Assembly (NCBI GenBank): GCA_016704345.1
Contig: JADJAH010000003.1
Coordinates: 62,001 to 126,000, forward strand
Direction of reading: 5' to 3'
Length of the DNA: 64,000 nucleotides
DNA from: Ignavibacteria bacterium
Lineage (GTDB): Bacteria; Bacteroidota; Ignavibacteria; Tepidaquicellales; Tepidaquicellaceae
The notes below the pieces were generated by a model. That model was given only the letters and a program-made list of their open reading frames with translations. It was not told where the DNA came from and did not search any database. Shown one piece after another: positions 57,599 through 64,000 of the stretch. A program made the position numbers and the translations under genes. Within the stretch, counting starts at the first letter, position 1, and the number at the start of each line of letters is the position of its first letter.

Positions 57599-57795
57599 GA
57601 GATTCGGTTTTTCATCCAATCCGAATTCTTTGGAAACTTCTCCGTTAAGGAAAAGCTCACGGCTTCTTTCAGATTATTTGTTACCTCATCCAGAGCCTGA
57701 CCTTGCGTAATCACACGTATTTCCAGACAATCAGCTGCAAATCCAGTTTCATCCCCGTTCACAATGACAGCTTTTTTGTTCTTTTGAAGTCTCAT
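57556..57795 (-). CDS. HicB-family antitoxin-like protein
   Basis: The 79-residue protein starts at ATG 57795; the longer frame to 57918 crosses a family-D repeat and the family-A element and is not credible. It begins MRLQKNKKAVIVNGDETGFA, then ADCLEIRVITQGQALDEVTN and NLKEAVSFSL. This is the HicB partial RNase H-like fold, in which the (T/S)QGxTxxEAxxNLxEA motif is diagnostic. It normally neutralises a HicA mRNase toxin. No intact HicA is adjacent, only a possible remnant. The C-terminal 25 residues look unrelated to the family and may come from frame drift, so the gene may be decaying. Confidence 0.65.
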   Translation of the reverse strand: MRLQKNKKAVIVNGDETGFAADCLEIRVITQGQALDEVTNNLKEAVSFSLTEKFPKNSDWMKNRISCQEFPQMLAPERR

Positions 57796-57820
57796 ATTTC
57801 TATTTTGCGAAAGTGTTTCT

Positions 57821-57880
57821 CGCCCACGGTGGAGTCTCCGCGCTTTTCGGGACTCCGGCGGAATGCAGTGTCTGCAAAGT
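57821..57880 (+). repeat. Family D repeat, copy 3
   Basis: GGTGGAGTCTCCGCGCTTTT and CGGGACTCCGGCGGA with tail TGTCTGCAAAGTTT match the copies at 50511 and 50671. It abuts family A. Confidence 0.7.
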
Positions 57881-57887
57881 TTGGCAT

Positions 57888-57973
57888 GTTGTTGGTGACC
57901 CAAAAGTTTGCAGTGCATTCATAAATGAATCATCTGAGCCCAATGCAAACTGTAGGGAACACCGAACAACCGT
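57888..57973 (-). repeat. Palindromic element family A, copy 3 (inverted)
   Basis: The arms are GGTGACCCAAAAGTTTGCA (57894-57912) and TGCAAACTGTAGGGAACACC (57944-57963), in opposite orientation to copies 1 and 2. The outer ends GTTGTTGGTG and CCGAACAAC match the other copies. Confidence 0.75.
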
Positions 57974-58004
57974 TGAACACCATGGATCGGAATATTGCAG
58001 CTGA

Positions 58005-58181
58005 CAGATTCACTTGTTGGTTTTAAACGAAGGAGACGCGCTTCAACAAAGGATATTCAATGCGCTGGGTACGGCAATTCAGAAGGGTAGCTCCGTGAGC
58101 GATGCTGGAGATGTGAACGGTGACGGATATTATGATGTTCTGATTTCCGCCGTTTCCGCTGAGCAACCCTCCGGATACTAA
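58005..58181 (+). pseudogene. Relic of an FG-GAP propeller gene
   Basis: An open frame without a start reads NEGDALQQRIFNALG, then SSVSDAGDVNGDGYYDVLIS, and ends PSGY with a TAA. This matches the region just after the signal peptide and the first FG-GAP unit of the 43109 and 52502 proteins (EEGDAMQERF, SSAGDVNGDGYSD). No signal peptide, further repeats, dockerin or adjacent helical gene remain. It is a fragment left by deletion or by a failed duplication. The remaining stretch to 58284 shows nothing recognisable. Confidence 0.65.
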
Positions 58182-58284
58182 TATTTGTGGAATGCATTAT
58201 CATGCCTGGGCTGGACCTCTGCGGGTCTGCACGATTACAATTTAACAGCGGCTAATTAAACCGGAAATATCGGCGAGTGCATCT

Positions 58285-58719
58285 TCACTCCGTGTTTTCG
58301 TTGTAACTGTCTATTTGATCTTTCACCCATTCATTTGTCTCGCTCGCTTTGAAGTCAAACCATCTGTTCTTTATGTCATCATAATAGTCAAGTTCATATC
58401 TAAAGTTCTTGAAAGGCTTCGACTGATTCAAAGCATAACTTAGCCGATTCTTCACTTCTCCTTCTTCAAGTGAATCAACAAATCTCTCCATCACTCTAAA
58501 AGATTCGTTAGAGTTCATGCCTTCGAATTCAATGAAATTCTCCCGGTCATCGTCAATCTTCTTTTTCACGTCTTCCCATAACTCTTCTTCAAAGTAAGGC
58601 ATCTTCAATTCATCCGGATAATTTTCAATTTCACCGGTTTGTTTATGCACATAACATAAGAAACCCATATCAAGAAATTCTGCAATTTCTTTGATCTTTG
58701 ATTCAGAAAAAGTTGGCAT
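58285..58719 (-). CDS. UPF0158-family protein
   Basis: This small acidic cytoplasmic protein of 144 residues starts at ATG 58719. The pattern matches UPF0158: IAEFLDMGFLCYVHKQTGEI near residues 12-31, FIEFEGMNSNESFRVMERFV near 62-81, and LSYALNQSKPFKNFRYEL near 93-110. The end reads WFDFKASETNEWVKDQI. The family is widespread in Bacteroidota and has no known biochemical role. It is isolated between the propeller relic and the next helical-family gene. Confidence 0.85.
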   Translation of the reverse strand: MPTFSESKIKEIAEFLDMGFLCYVHKQTGEIENYPDELKMPYFEEELWEDVKKKIDDDRENFIEFEGMNSNESFRVMERFVDSLEEGEVKNRLSYALNQSKPFKNFRYELDYYDDIKNRWFDFKASETNEWVKDQIDSYNENTE

Positions 58720-58984
58720 ATTTTGTTTTTTGAGTTGCAGGTAAATTTAAAGAGCTATTATTTGATTTCAATGACATTATTGAAGGAGTCGTTATCGGTG
58801 AAAACCTGCGGAAGTAGAAACTGTTTTGCAAATCTTCTACGCGACTCACTCTTGCTCCTGAATTTCCACCGCCGGTAAAATAGCAACCCACTCGCTGTCA
58901 TTCATAGCCATCGCCAATTGATATCTCAAAATTATGAGCTTCACAACAACGGCAAAGCCGAAAGTCGTATCACTACATTCCGCA

Positions 58985-60463
58985 TTACTTGTCTTTCAAT
59001 TCATTTACTTTCTTCAAGAGCCATGAATCAATGTTCGCTGTTGATTCAGTAACTTCCTTTCTTAACATTTTAAACTCTGCAATGTCAAACTTTGACCTCA
59101 GCTGAAACATTCTACTGATCATTCTGTAATGATGTTTTAGACTCTCCTTTACGGATTCGTTTACCTTCATGTTGCTCTTAAGGAAATTCCTGAGCGAATC
59201 ATTCTCGTACATGAATGATGCACTGTTATTGAGTTCATAGTAACAGATCGCCTTTATGTGCTTGACATAGATCTTCATGGCAGAGTAATTATATCCGATC
59301 TTCAGAAGTGTTTCCAATGCTTCTGCAAAATTCTTTTCCCCGATCTTAAGGCATATTTCGGAAAACCGCAATGCATTCTCCCGCTTGTCTTCGGTAAGAT
59401 ACTTACCGTACTTCTTTGTGAATTTCTCAATGCCTTCAAAATCACTCAGATTGAAAAGATTCCATGCATAAAGTATGAAGAGATGTACCGGCAGAATTCT
59501 ATTCCTTTGAATGAAGATCTTGTTTGCAATCATTATATCGAAAATATCTATCCGCTCCCTGTACTTGTTGATCTCTGATTCCTTCAGTCCAAACAGAGTT
59601 GTCACAAGACAGGTAAGAAGATCTTCAAGATCCTGAAGGCTGAATATCTTTGCATTCGCCGTAAGTGATGACTTGAACTTGTAATACTGCTCAGGTCCGG
59701 GATCGAATAACTGCGATCGGCACATATCCCAGAAGACACTGAGTACTTTGTAATCGCGTGCAGAATATTCCTTAACCGAAGACAATATTCTTTCGATCTT
59801 CTCTGTACCGAATTCCCTGAGAAGATTTATGACAAGATTTTTGTCAAGCTCATAATTGTGATCGCTCGACTGGACAGTGATATTATTGGTCATCTTAAAC
59901 AAGTAGAGCAGAAAACTGTACACGGTTGTTGCCGAGCCTGCGAGAAAATCTTTTTCCGATGCCCGCTTAAGCTGGTGCGATTTCTGGTACATCCATTTTG
60001 TCCAGAAGATCTTCGACATCTCCATGTAGTAGTCGCTGAGCACATACTCAAGATCTCTGAACGATTTCCCGGTAAATGTTTTTTCTATCTGCTTCAGTTT
60101 TGAATTCAGAGCCTTGTCTGCATTTCTGTAACTCAGCGCGGAAACAGTAAGCACATTACGCACCTGCTTTGTATTCTCAAGTTCTTCAAGATAAATGAAG
60201 TTAACGGAAAGTTGTGTAAGCTCGTGAATCAGGTTCTTCATTGTGCCGTAATTGTAAGGCTTGCCGTGGTAAAGAGCTTTCCAAACCGTTTCCTTGTTCA
60301 GCAAGTCTTCTTCGGTAACCGGCAAATTTTTCTTTATGATGTCGAACAACCTGATTACAATATTGTTCTTGTTAAAGTACGGTGAACTAAGGAACTCAGA
60401 AAATCTTTCCGACTCCAAAGCCGTAAAGCTGTTAACTATTTCCATCAATGCACTCTTTTGCAT
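58985..60463 (-). CDS. SPYFNK-family helical protein
   Basis: This intact 492-residue family member starts at an ATG. It begins with LMEIVNSFTALESERFSEFL then SPYFNK, the clearest form of the signature. LNKETVWKALYHGKPYNYGT and MKNLIHELTQLSVNFIYLEE follow, with helical repeats after that. The C-terminal part has KNFAEALETLLKIGYNYSAM, AICYYELNNSASF, LRNFLKSNMKVNES and the ending WLLKKVNELKDK. There is no signal or membrane segment. It is divergent from the FG-GAP gene at 60778, across 314 bp that hold a strong inverted repeat. Function is unknown; the recurrent arrangement is the main clue. Confidence 0.82.
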   Translation of the reverse strand: MQKSALMEIVNSFTALESERFSEFLSSPYFNKNNIVIRLFDIIKKNLPVTEEDLLNKETVWKALYHGKPYNYGTMKNLIHELTQLSVNFIYLEELENTKQVRNVLTVSALSYRNADKALNSKLKQIEKTFTGKSFRDLEYVLSDYYMEMSKIFWTKWMYQKSHQLKRASEKDFLAGSATTVYSFLLYLFKMTNNITVQSSDHNYELDKNLVINLLREFGTEKIERILSSVKEYSARDYKVLSVFWDMCRSQLFDPGPEQYYKFKSSLTANAKIFSLQDLEDLLTCLVTTLFGLKESEINKYRERIDIFDIMIANKIFIQRNRILPVHLFILYAWNLFNLSDFEGIEKFTKKYGKYLTEDKRENALRFSEICLKIGEKNFAEALETLLKIGYNYSAMKIYVKHIKAICYYELNNSASFMYENDSLRNFLKSNMKVNESVKESLKHHYRMISRMFQLRSKFDIAEFKMLRKEVTESTANIDSWLLKKVNELKDK

Positions 60464-60777
60464 TTACGCTGCTGTAAGATTCATGAAGTGTCTGAATGAA
60501 TTTTTATTTTGGTTACGGACTCTTTCAAAATAACAATCTTCCCTAATTTCTTTAACTTACTAAAAAGTGAATTTTCAAAAAAAATCTCCGTAGGGAATAC
60601 CATCCGATTACCATAGTTTTGTCACAAAATTAACTGAGACGAATTGAACACAATAATAACCCGAATCTGTGCAGGCATGCAAGTATTCATAAAGGCATCA
60701 CCGGTATGCCGGGTTATTATTGTCTTTTTTGATCGTGTTCTTTTCGAATGCAAATTAAACATTATACATTCTGCACT
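60464..60777. other. Divergent leader region
   Basis: This 314-bp gap separates the helical gene and the propeller gene. Apart from the 60650-60723 inverted repeat I see no clear element or gene in it. Confidence 0.5.
60650..60730 (+). promoter_or_regulatory. Inverted repeat plus T-tract in a 5' leader
   Basis: Perfect 14-bp arms, ACAATAATAACCCG (60650-60663) and CGGGTTATTATTGT (60710-60723), enclose 46 nt and are followed by CTTTTTT. This is terminator-like but lies upstream of the start at 60778, between divergent genes. It could therefore be an attenuator or the end of a short leader RNA. A GGCAT/ATGCC pair inside the loop could extend or compete with the stem. Confidence 0.5.
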
Positions 60778-63700
60778 ATGAAAACAATCTTACTTACACT
60801 CGTTGCGATCTTAATGACTACTTCAATGTCAGAAGTTGAATCGCTTACCGGCATGGAGTCCGGCAATCTTACTTCTGAATCATTCCGGCTTCAGTGCCCG
60901 CCTCATCCAGCACTCACCGGGAATCTGAAACAAGCAGCAGGAAATGACACTTCATCTGAAGCATATGATAAGAGCTGGTATCGGCAAGCAATGGAACAGA
61001 TCGAGAAAGAAGAATACAATATCTCTTACAGCGAAGAGCTCAGAGCTTATCAATCGCCAAACCGCGCCAACAATATACGCTTCATTTATCATAATGACGG
61101 CTTCACTGCTAAGACACATGATGCGGGAGGCGAGAAGAAGAACGAGTGGGAAGTTCAATTAAGAATCAGGAATTTCGAATCAGGAATTAAAAATAGTGAG
61201 ATCCGGGCAGCCGGCAACAAGGCATGGATAGAAAATGAAAACATCAGAATAGATTATACAAATGACAAAGACGGTATGCGACAAGACTTCATCATAAAAC
61301 AAAAACCTGCAGGCGAAGAGAAACTGAGACTTGATATTGAAGCAGATACTAAGTTGAAGATGATTGTAGGCGCTGATGCATTGATGTTCAAGAACGAAAA
61401 AGGCGAGGAGAAGATGAAGTACTCAGCGCTGAAAGTGTGGGATGCAAACGGGAAGGAATTGAGAGCATATTTTGAGAAGAACAATTACGAATTAGGAATC
61501 AAGAATTACGAATTAAGAAAAAAATCAGGAATCAGTGATCCAATATCTAAGAACAAAAAAATTCCTAATTCTAAATTCCTAATTCCTAATTCATTTTCAA
61601 TAGTTGTAAACGATCAAGATGCTGTCTACCCTGTCACAATTGACCCGCTATCTTCTACTCCCGATTGGACAATGGTAAGTGATCAGGCAGATTCAGAATT
61701 CGGATACAGCGTATCCACAGCAGGTGATGTGAACGGCGACGGATATTCTGACGTGATCATCGGGGCGCGAAGTTACAGCAATGGACAAACAAATGAAGGC
61801 AGGGTGTTTGTTTATTTCGGTTCGTCAACCGGACTTTCCGCTACTGCAAACTGGACAGCAGAAAGTGATGTTGCCGTTTCTTATTTTGGTGACTGTGTTT
61901 CCACCGCCGGTGATGTAAACGGTGACGGATATTCTGATATAATTGTCGGAGCTCAGCTTCTTGCCAACGGACAAACAAGGGAAGGCAAGGTGTTTGTCTG
62001 GCTTGGCTCATCAACCGGTCTGGGTTCAAATGGTACTCCATCCAACGCTGACTGGTCAGCAGAAAGCAATCAGGCGGATGCAAGATTCGGCACATATGTA
62101 TCAACTGCAGGTGATGTGAACGGCGACGGATTTTCCGATGTGATTATAGGTGCACCATACTATAATGGTGGAGAATACAGGGAAGGCAAGGTATTTGTAT
62201 ATCACGGTTCCTCAACCGGATTATCCGATTCAGCAAACTGGACAGCGGAAAGCAATCAGATTTCTGCGTTGTTCGGTCATAGCGTTTGCACAGCAGGTGA
62301 TGTTAATGGCGACGGATTCTCAGATGTGGTAGTGGGTGCGCCGGAATATGACAACGGGCAGACCGATGAAGGAAGAGCATTTGTATTCAACGGTTCGTCA
62401 GCAGGTCTGTCTGCTTCAGCAAGCTGGACTGCAGAAAGCAATCAGGCTGGCGCCGTCTTCGGTAACAGCGTATCAACAGCCGGCGATGTTAACGGTGATG
62501 GTTATTCAGATGTAATTGTAGGTGCCACCGGCTTTGACATTGGCTCATCTTATACTGCAGGCAAATCATTTTTGTATCACGGTTCTGCGGCCGGGTTATC
62601 GGTTGCGGAAAACTGGACTGCGGAATACACACTTCAGCCGAATGTACAATTTGGCTGGAAGGTATCCACTGCGGGCGATGTTAACGGTGACGGATATTCA
62701 GATGTAATTATTGCAGCTCTTCTGTTTACAGGTTTTGAAGTATCGGAGGGAGCAACATTCGTTTACTTCGGTTCTTCTACCGGATTATCAGATACATCAA
62801 ACTGGTCAGAGGAAGGAGATCTGCCATATATGTACTTCGGTTGGAGTGTTTCAACAGCCGGTGATATCAACGGTGACGGATACAGTGATTTGATAATTGG
62901 TGCAAATCAACTCGTAATTTCATCCAATGACGGAAAGGCATTTGTATATTACGGCGCACCTTCAGGGCCTTCCGCTTCAGCTAACCGGACATACGAAAGC
63001 AATAAGGCATATGCAAATTACGGCTGGAGCGTTTCTTCTGCAGGAGATGTCAACGGCGACGGTTATTCTGACGTGATCATAGGAGCCTTCCAGTATGAGA
63101 ACGGCCAGGCAAATGAAGGCAGGGCATATGTCTATCACGGTTCCGCAAACGGACTTCCAGCAACGGCCAACTGGACAGCTGAAAGCAATCAGGTTAGTGC
63201 AAATTTTGGATATAGTGTTTCCACCGCCGGTGATTTGAACGGTGACGGATACTCTGATATCATCATAGGTGCACACTTATATGACAATGGTGAAAATGAT
63301 GAAGGACAGGTTTTTGTCTGGTACGGCTCATCATCGGGATTAGGTGCAAACGGTACTCCCGGAAATGCTGACTGGACAGCTCAAGGCAATCAGGCAACCG
63401 CAGAACTCGGATCCTCTGTTGCAACAGCCGGAGATGTAAATGGTGACGGATATTCTGATGTGATCATTGGATCGCAGTCATACAGCAATGGAAATAATAA
63501 TGAAGGCATGGCATTCGTATATTACGGTTCTGCGGCGGGTTTATCTTCTGTTGTGTGCTGGAACGGAGAGAGTAATCAGGGCGGAGCATTGTTCGGCAGT
63601 AGTGTATCCGGAGCGGGTGATGTTAATGGTGATGGTTATTCCGATGTAATTGTGGGAGCAATAAGGCTTGATAACGGACAGACGGACGAAGGCAAGGCGT

Positions 63701-64000
63701 TTGTATATCACGGCTCGGCTACAGGGTTGTCAACTGCAGCGGACTGGACTTTTGAAAGCAATCAGGCAGGCGCTTACCTTGGCAATGGATCTGCAGCAGG
63801 AGATGTCAACGGCGACGGCTATTCTGATGTGATCGTAGGAGCACGATTTTATACAAACGGAGAAACAGGTGAAGGCAGGGCATTTGTTTTTCACGGCTCT
63901 GCTTCAGGATTATCTGCATCGGCAAACTGGACTGCGGAAAGTGATCAATCATCGGGAATAATTGGCGCACAGTTCGGAACCAGCGTTTCTACCGCCGGTG
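60778..64000 (+). CDS. Large secreted FG-GAP propeller protein (runs off the window)
   Basis: The frame is open from ATG 60778 to the end of the window (over 1070 residues). It starts with a signal-like sequence, KTILLTLVAILMTTSMS. Residues about 60-300 form an N-terminal region not shared with the other propeller proteins (FIYHNDGFTAKTHDAGGEKK, RIDYTNDKDGMRQDFIIKQK, VVNDQDAVYPVTIDP). From about 300, integrin-type FG-GAP units follow (STAGDVNGDGYSDVIIG, VFVYFGSSTGLS). Twelve are complete and a thirteenth begins at the edge. The N-terminal region contains stretches encoded by the AT-rich repeat (QLRIRNF; YELGIKNYEL; IPNSKFLIPN). The C-terminus and sorting signal are not visible. It is divergent from the helical gene at 58985. 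Confidence 0.85.
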   Translation, partial: MKTILLTLVAILMTTSMSEVESLTGMESGNLTSESFRLQCPPHPALTGNLKQAAGNDTSSEAYDKSWYRQAMEQIEKEEYNISYSEELRAYQSPNRANNIRFIYHNDGFTAKTHDAGGEKKNEWEVQLRIRNFESGIKNSEIRAAGNKAWIENENIRIDYTNDKDGMRQDFIIKQKPAGEEKLRLDIEADTKLKMIVGADALMFKNEKGEEKMKYSALKVWDANGKELRAYFEKNNYELGIKNYELRKKSGISDPISKNKKIPNSKFLIPNSFSIVVNDQDAVYPVTIDPLSSTPDWTMVSDQADSEFGYSVSTAGDVNGDGYSDVIIGARSYSNGQTNEGRVFVYFGSSTGLSATANWTAESDVAVSYFGDCVSTAGDVNGDGYSDIIVGAQLLANGQTREGKVFVWLGSSTGLGSNGTPSNADWSAESNQADARFGTYVSTAGDVNGDGFSDVIIGAPYYNGGEYREGKVFVYHGSSTGLSDSANWTAESNQISALFGHSVCTAGDVNGDGFSDVVVGAPEYDNGQTDEGRAFVFNGSSAGLSASASWTAESNQAGAVFGNSVSTAGDVNGDGYSDVIVGATGFDIGSSYTAGKSFLYHGSAAGLSVAENWTAEYTLQPNVQFGWKVSTAGDVNGDGYSDVIIAALLFTGFEVSEGATFVYFGSSTGLSDTSNWSEEGDLPYMYFGWSVSTAGDINGDGYSDLIIGANQLVISSNDGKAFVYYGAPSGPSASANRTYESNKAYANYGWSVSSAGDVNGDGYSDVIIGAFQYENGQANEGRAYVYHGSANGLPATANWTAESNQVSANFGYSVSTAGDLNGDGYSDIIIGAHLYDNGENDEGQVFVWYGSSSGLGANGTPGNADWTAQGNQATAELGSSVATAGDVNGDGYSDVIIGSQSYSNGNNNEGMAFVYYGSAAGLSSVVCWNGESNQGGALFGSSVSGAGDVNGDGYSDVIVGAIRLDNGQTDEGKAFVYHGSATGLSTAADWTFESNQAGAYLGNGSAAGDVNGDGYSDVIVGARFYTNGETGEGRAFVFHGSASGLSASANWTAESDQSSGIIGAQFGTSVSTAG
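61485..61600. repeat. AT-rich repeat inside coding sequence
   Basis: AATTACGAATTAGGAATC, AATTACGAATTAAG and AAATTCCTAATTCC units occur in both orientations inside the 60778 reading frame without breaking it. A smaller piece is at 61157-61196. The same repeat is intergenic elsewhere in the window. Confidence 0.6.

Larger units (their letters stand above)
57796..58004. other. Repeat pair downstream of the HicB-like start
   Basis: This is the first part of a 489-bp stretch (57796-58284) with no intact gene. It holds family D copy 3 (57821-57880) directly followed by family A copy 3 (57888-57973). Confidence 0.6.

Noticed and set aside
1..64000. tRNA, rRNA, prophage or insertion-sequence genes
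   Set aside because: I saw no cloverleaf, rRNA core, integrase, transposase or phage structural gene. Mobile-like signals are limited to small non-coding palindromes.

Overview
The window looks like a Bacteroidota-type genome, most likely from the Ignavibacteria/Chlorobiota side. Three proteins carry type IX secretion system (T9SS) type-A C-terminal sorting domains with the NYPNPFNPST signature. Many start codons follow A-rich leaders with no Shine-Dalgarno sequence, and TAnnTTTG-like promoter boxes are present. The assignment rests on these traits only. No rRNA, tRNA, transposase, integrase or CRISPR array was seen.

Left part (1-18.9 kb), mostly ordinary genes: a psuK-psuG pseudouridine catabolism pair, a class II glutamine amidotransferase, two T9SS-sorted proteins (one a large BNR-repeat protein), a CxxCxxCC (YkgJ-type) protein, a multi-pass membrane protein, an ASCH-domain protein, a large VCBS/CARDB T9SS protein, a DUF1697 protein, a dockerin-tailed BNR protein and a DASS-type anion symporter.

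Right part (19-64 kb) is a repeated module. An approximately 480-500 residue, all-helical-looking cytoplasmic protein with an N-terminal SPYFNK-like signature is encoded head-to-head with a very large secreted protein. There are seven such helical genes (13080+, 19041-, 22927-, 28880-, 41157-, 50762-, 58985-) and all seven are divergent from a secreted beta-propeller or BNR protein. Secreted partners from 20.7 kb on are built from FG-GAP/VCBS or BNR repeats, IPT/TIG, ASH-like, FN3-like, LamG-like or beta-helix domains. Where the end is visible they finish with a shared module of about 100 residues plus a two-EF-hand dockerin instead of a T9SS domain. FG-GAP/VCBS motif counts come in sevens: 7, 7+7 or 14. 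No cohesin is encoded here.

Module boundaries are packed with several unrelated palindromic repeat families and an AT-rich repeat that also enters coding sequence. Four module genes are frameshifted: 13080 at an A AAA AAT slippery site, 22927 by a 5-bp tandem duplication, 20689, and 52502 by one extra base. A stranded propeller-gene relic sits near 58.1 kb. The picture is of an expanding, recombining and decaying family of surface-protein modules, each with a private helical partner of unknown function. This head-to-head pairing is the best candidate in the window for an undescribed system.
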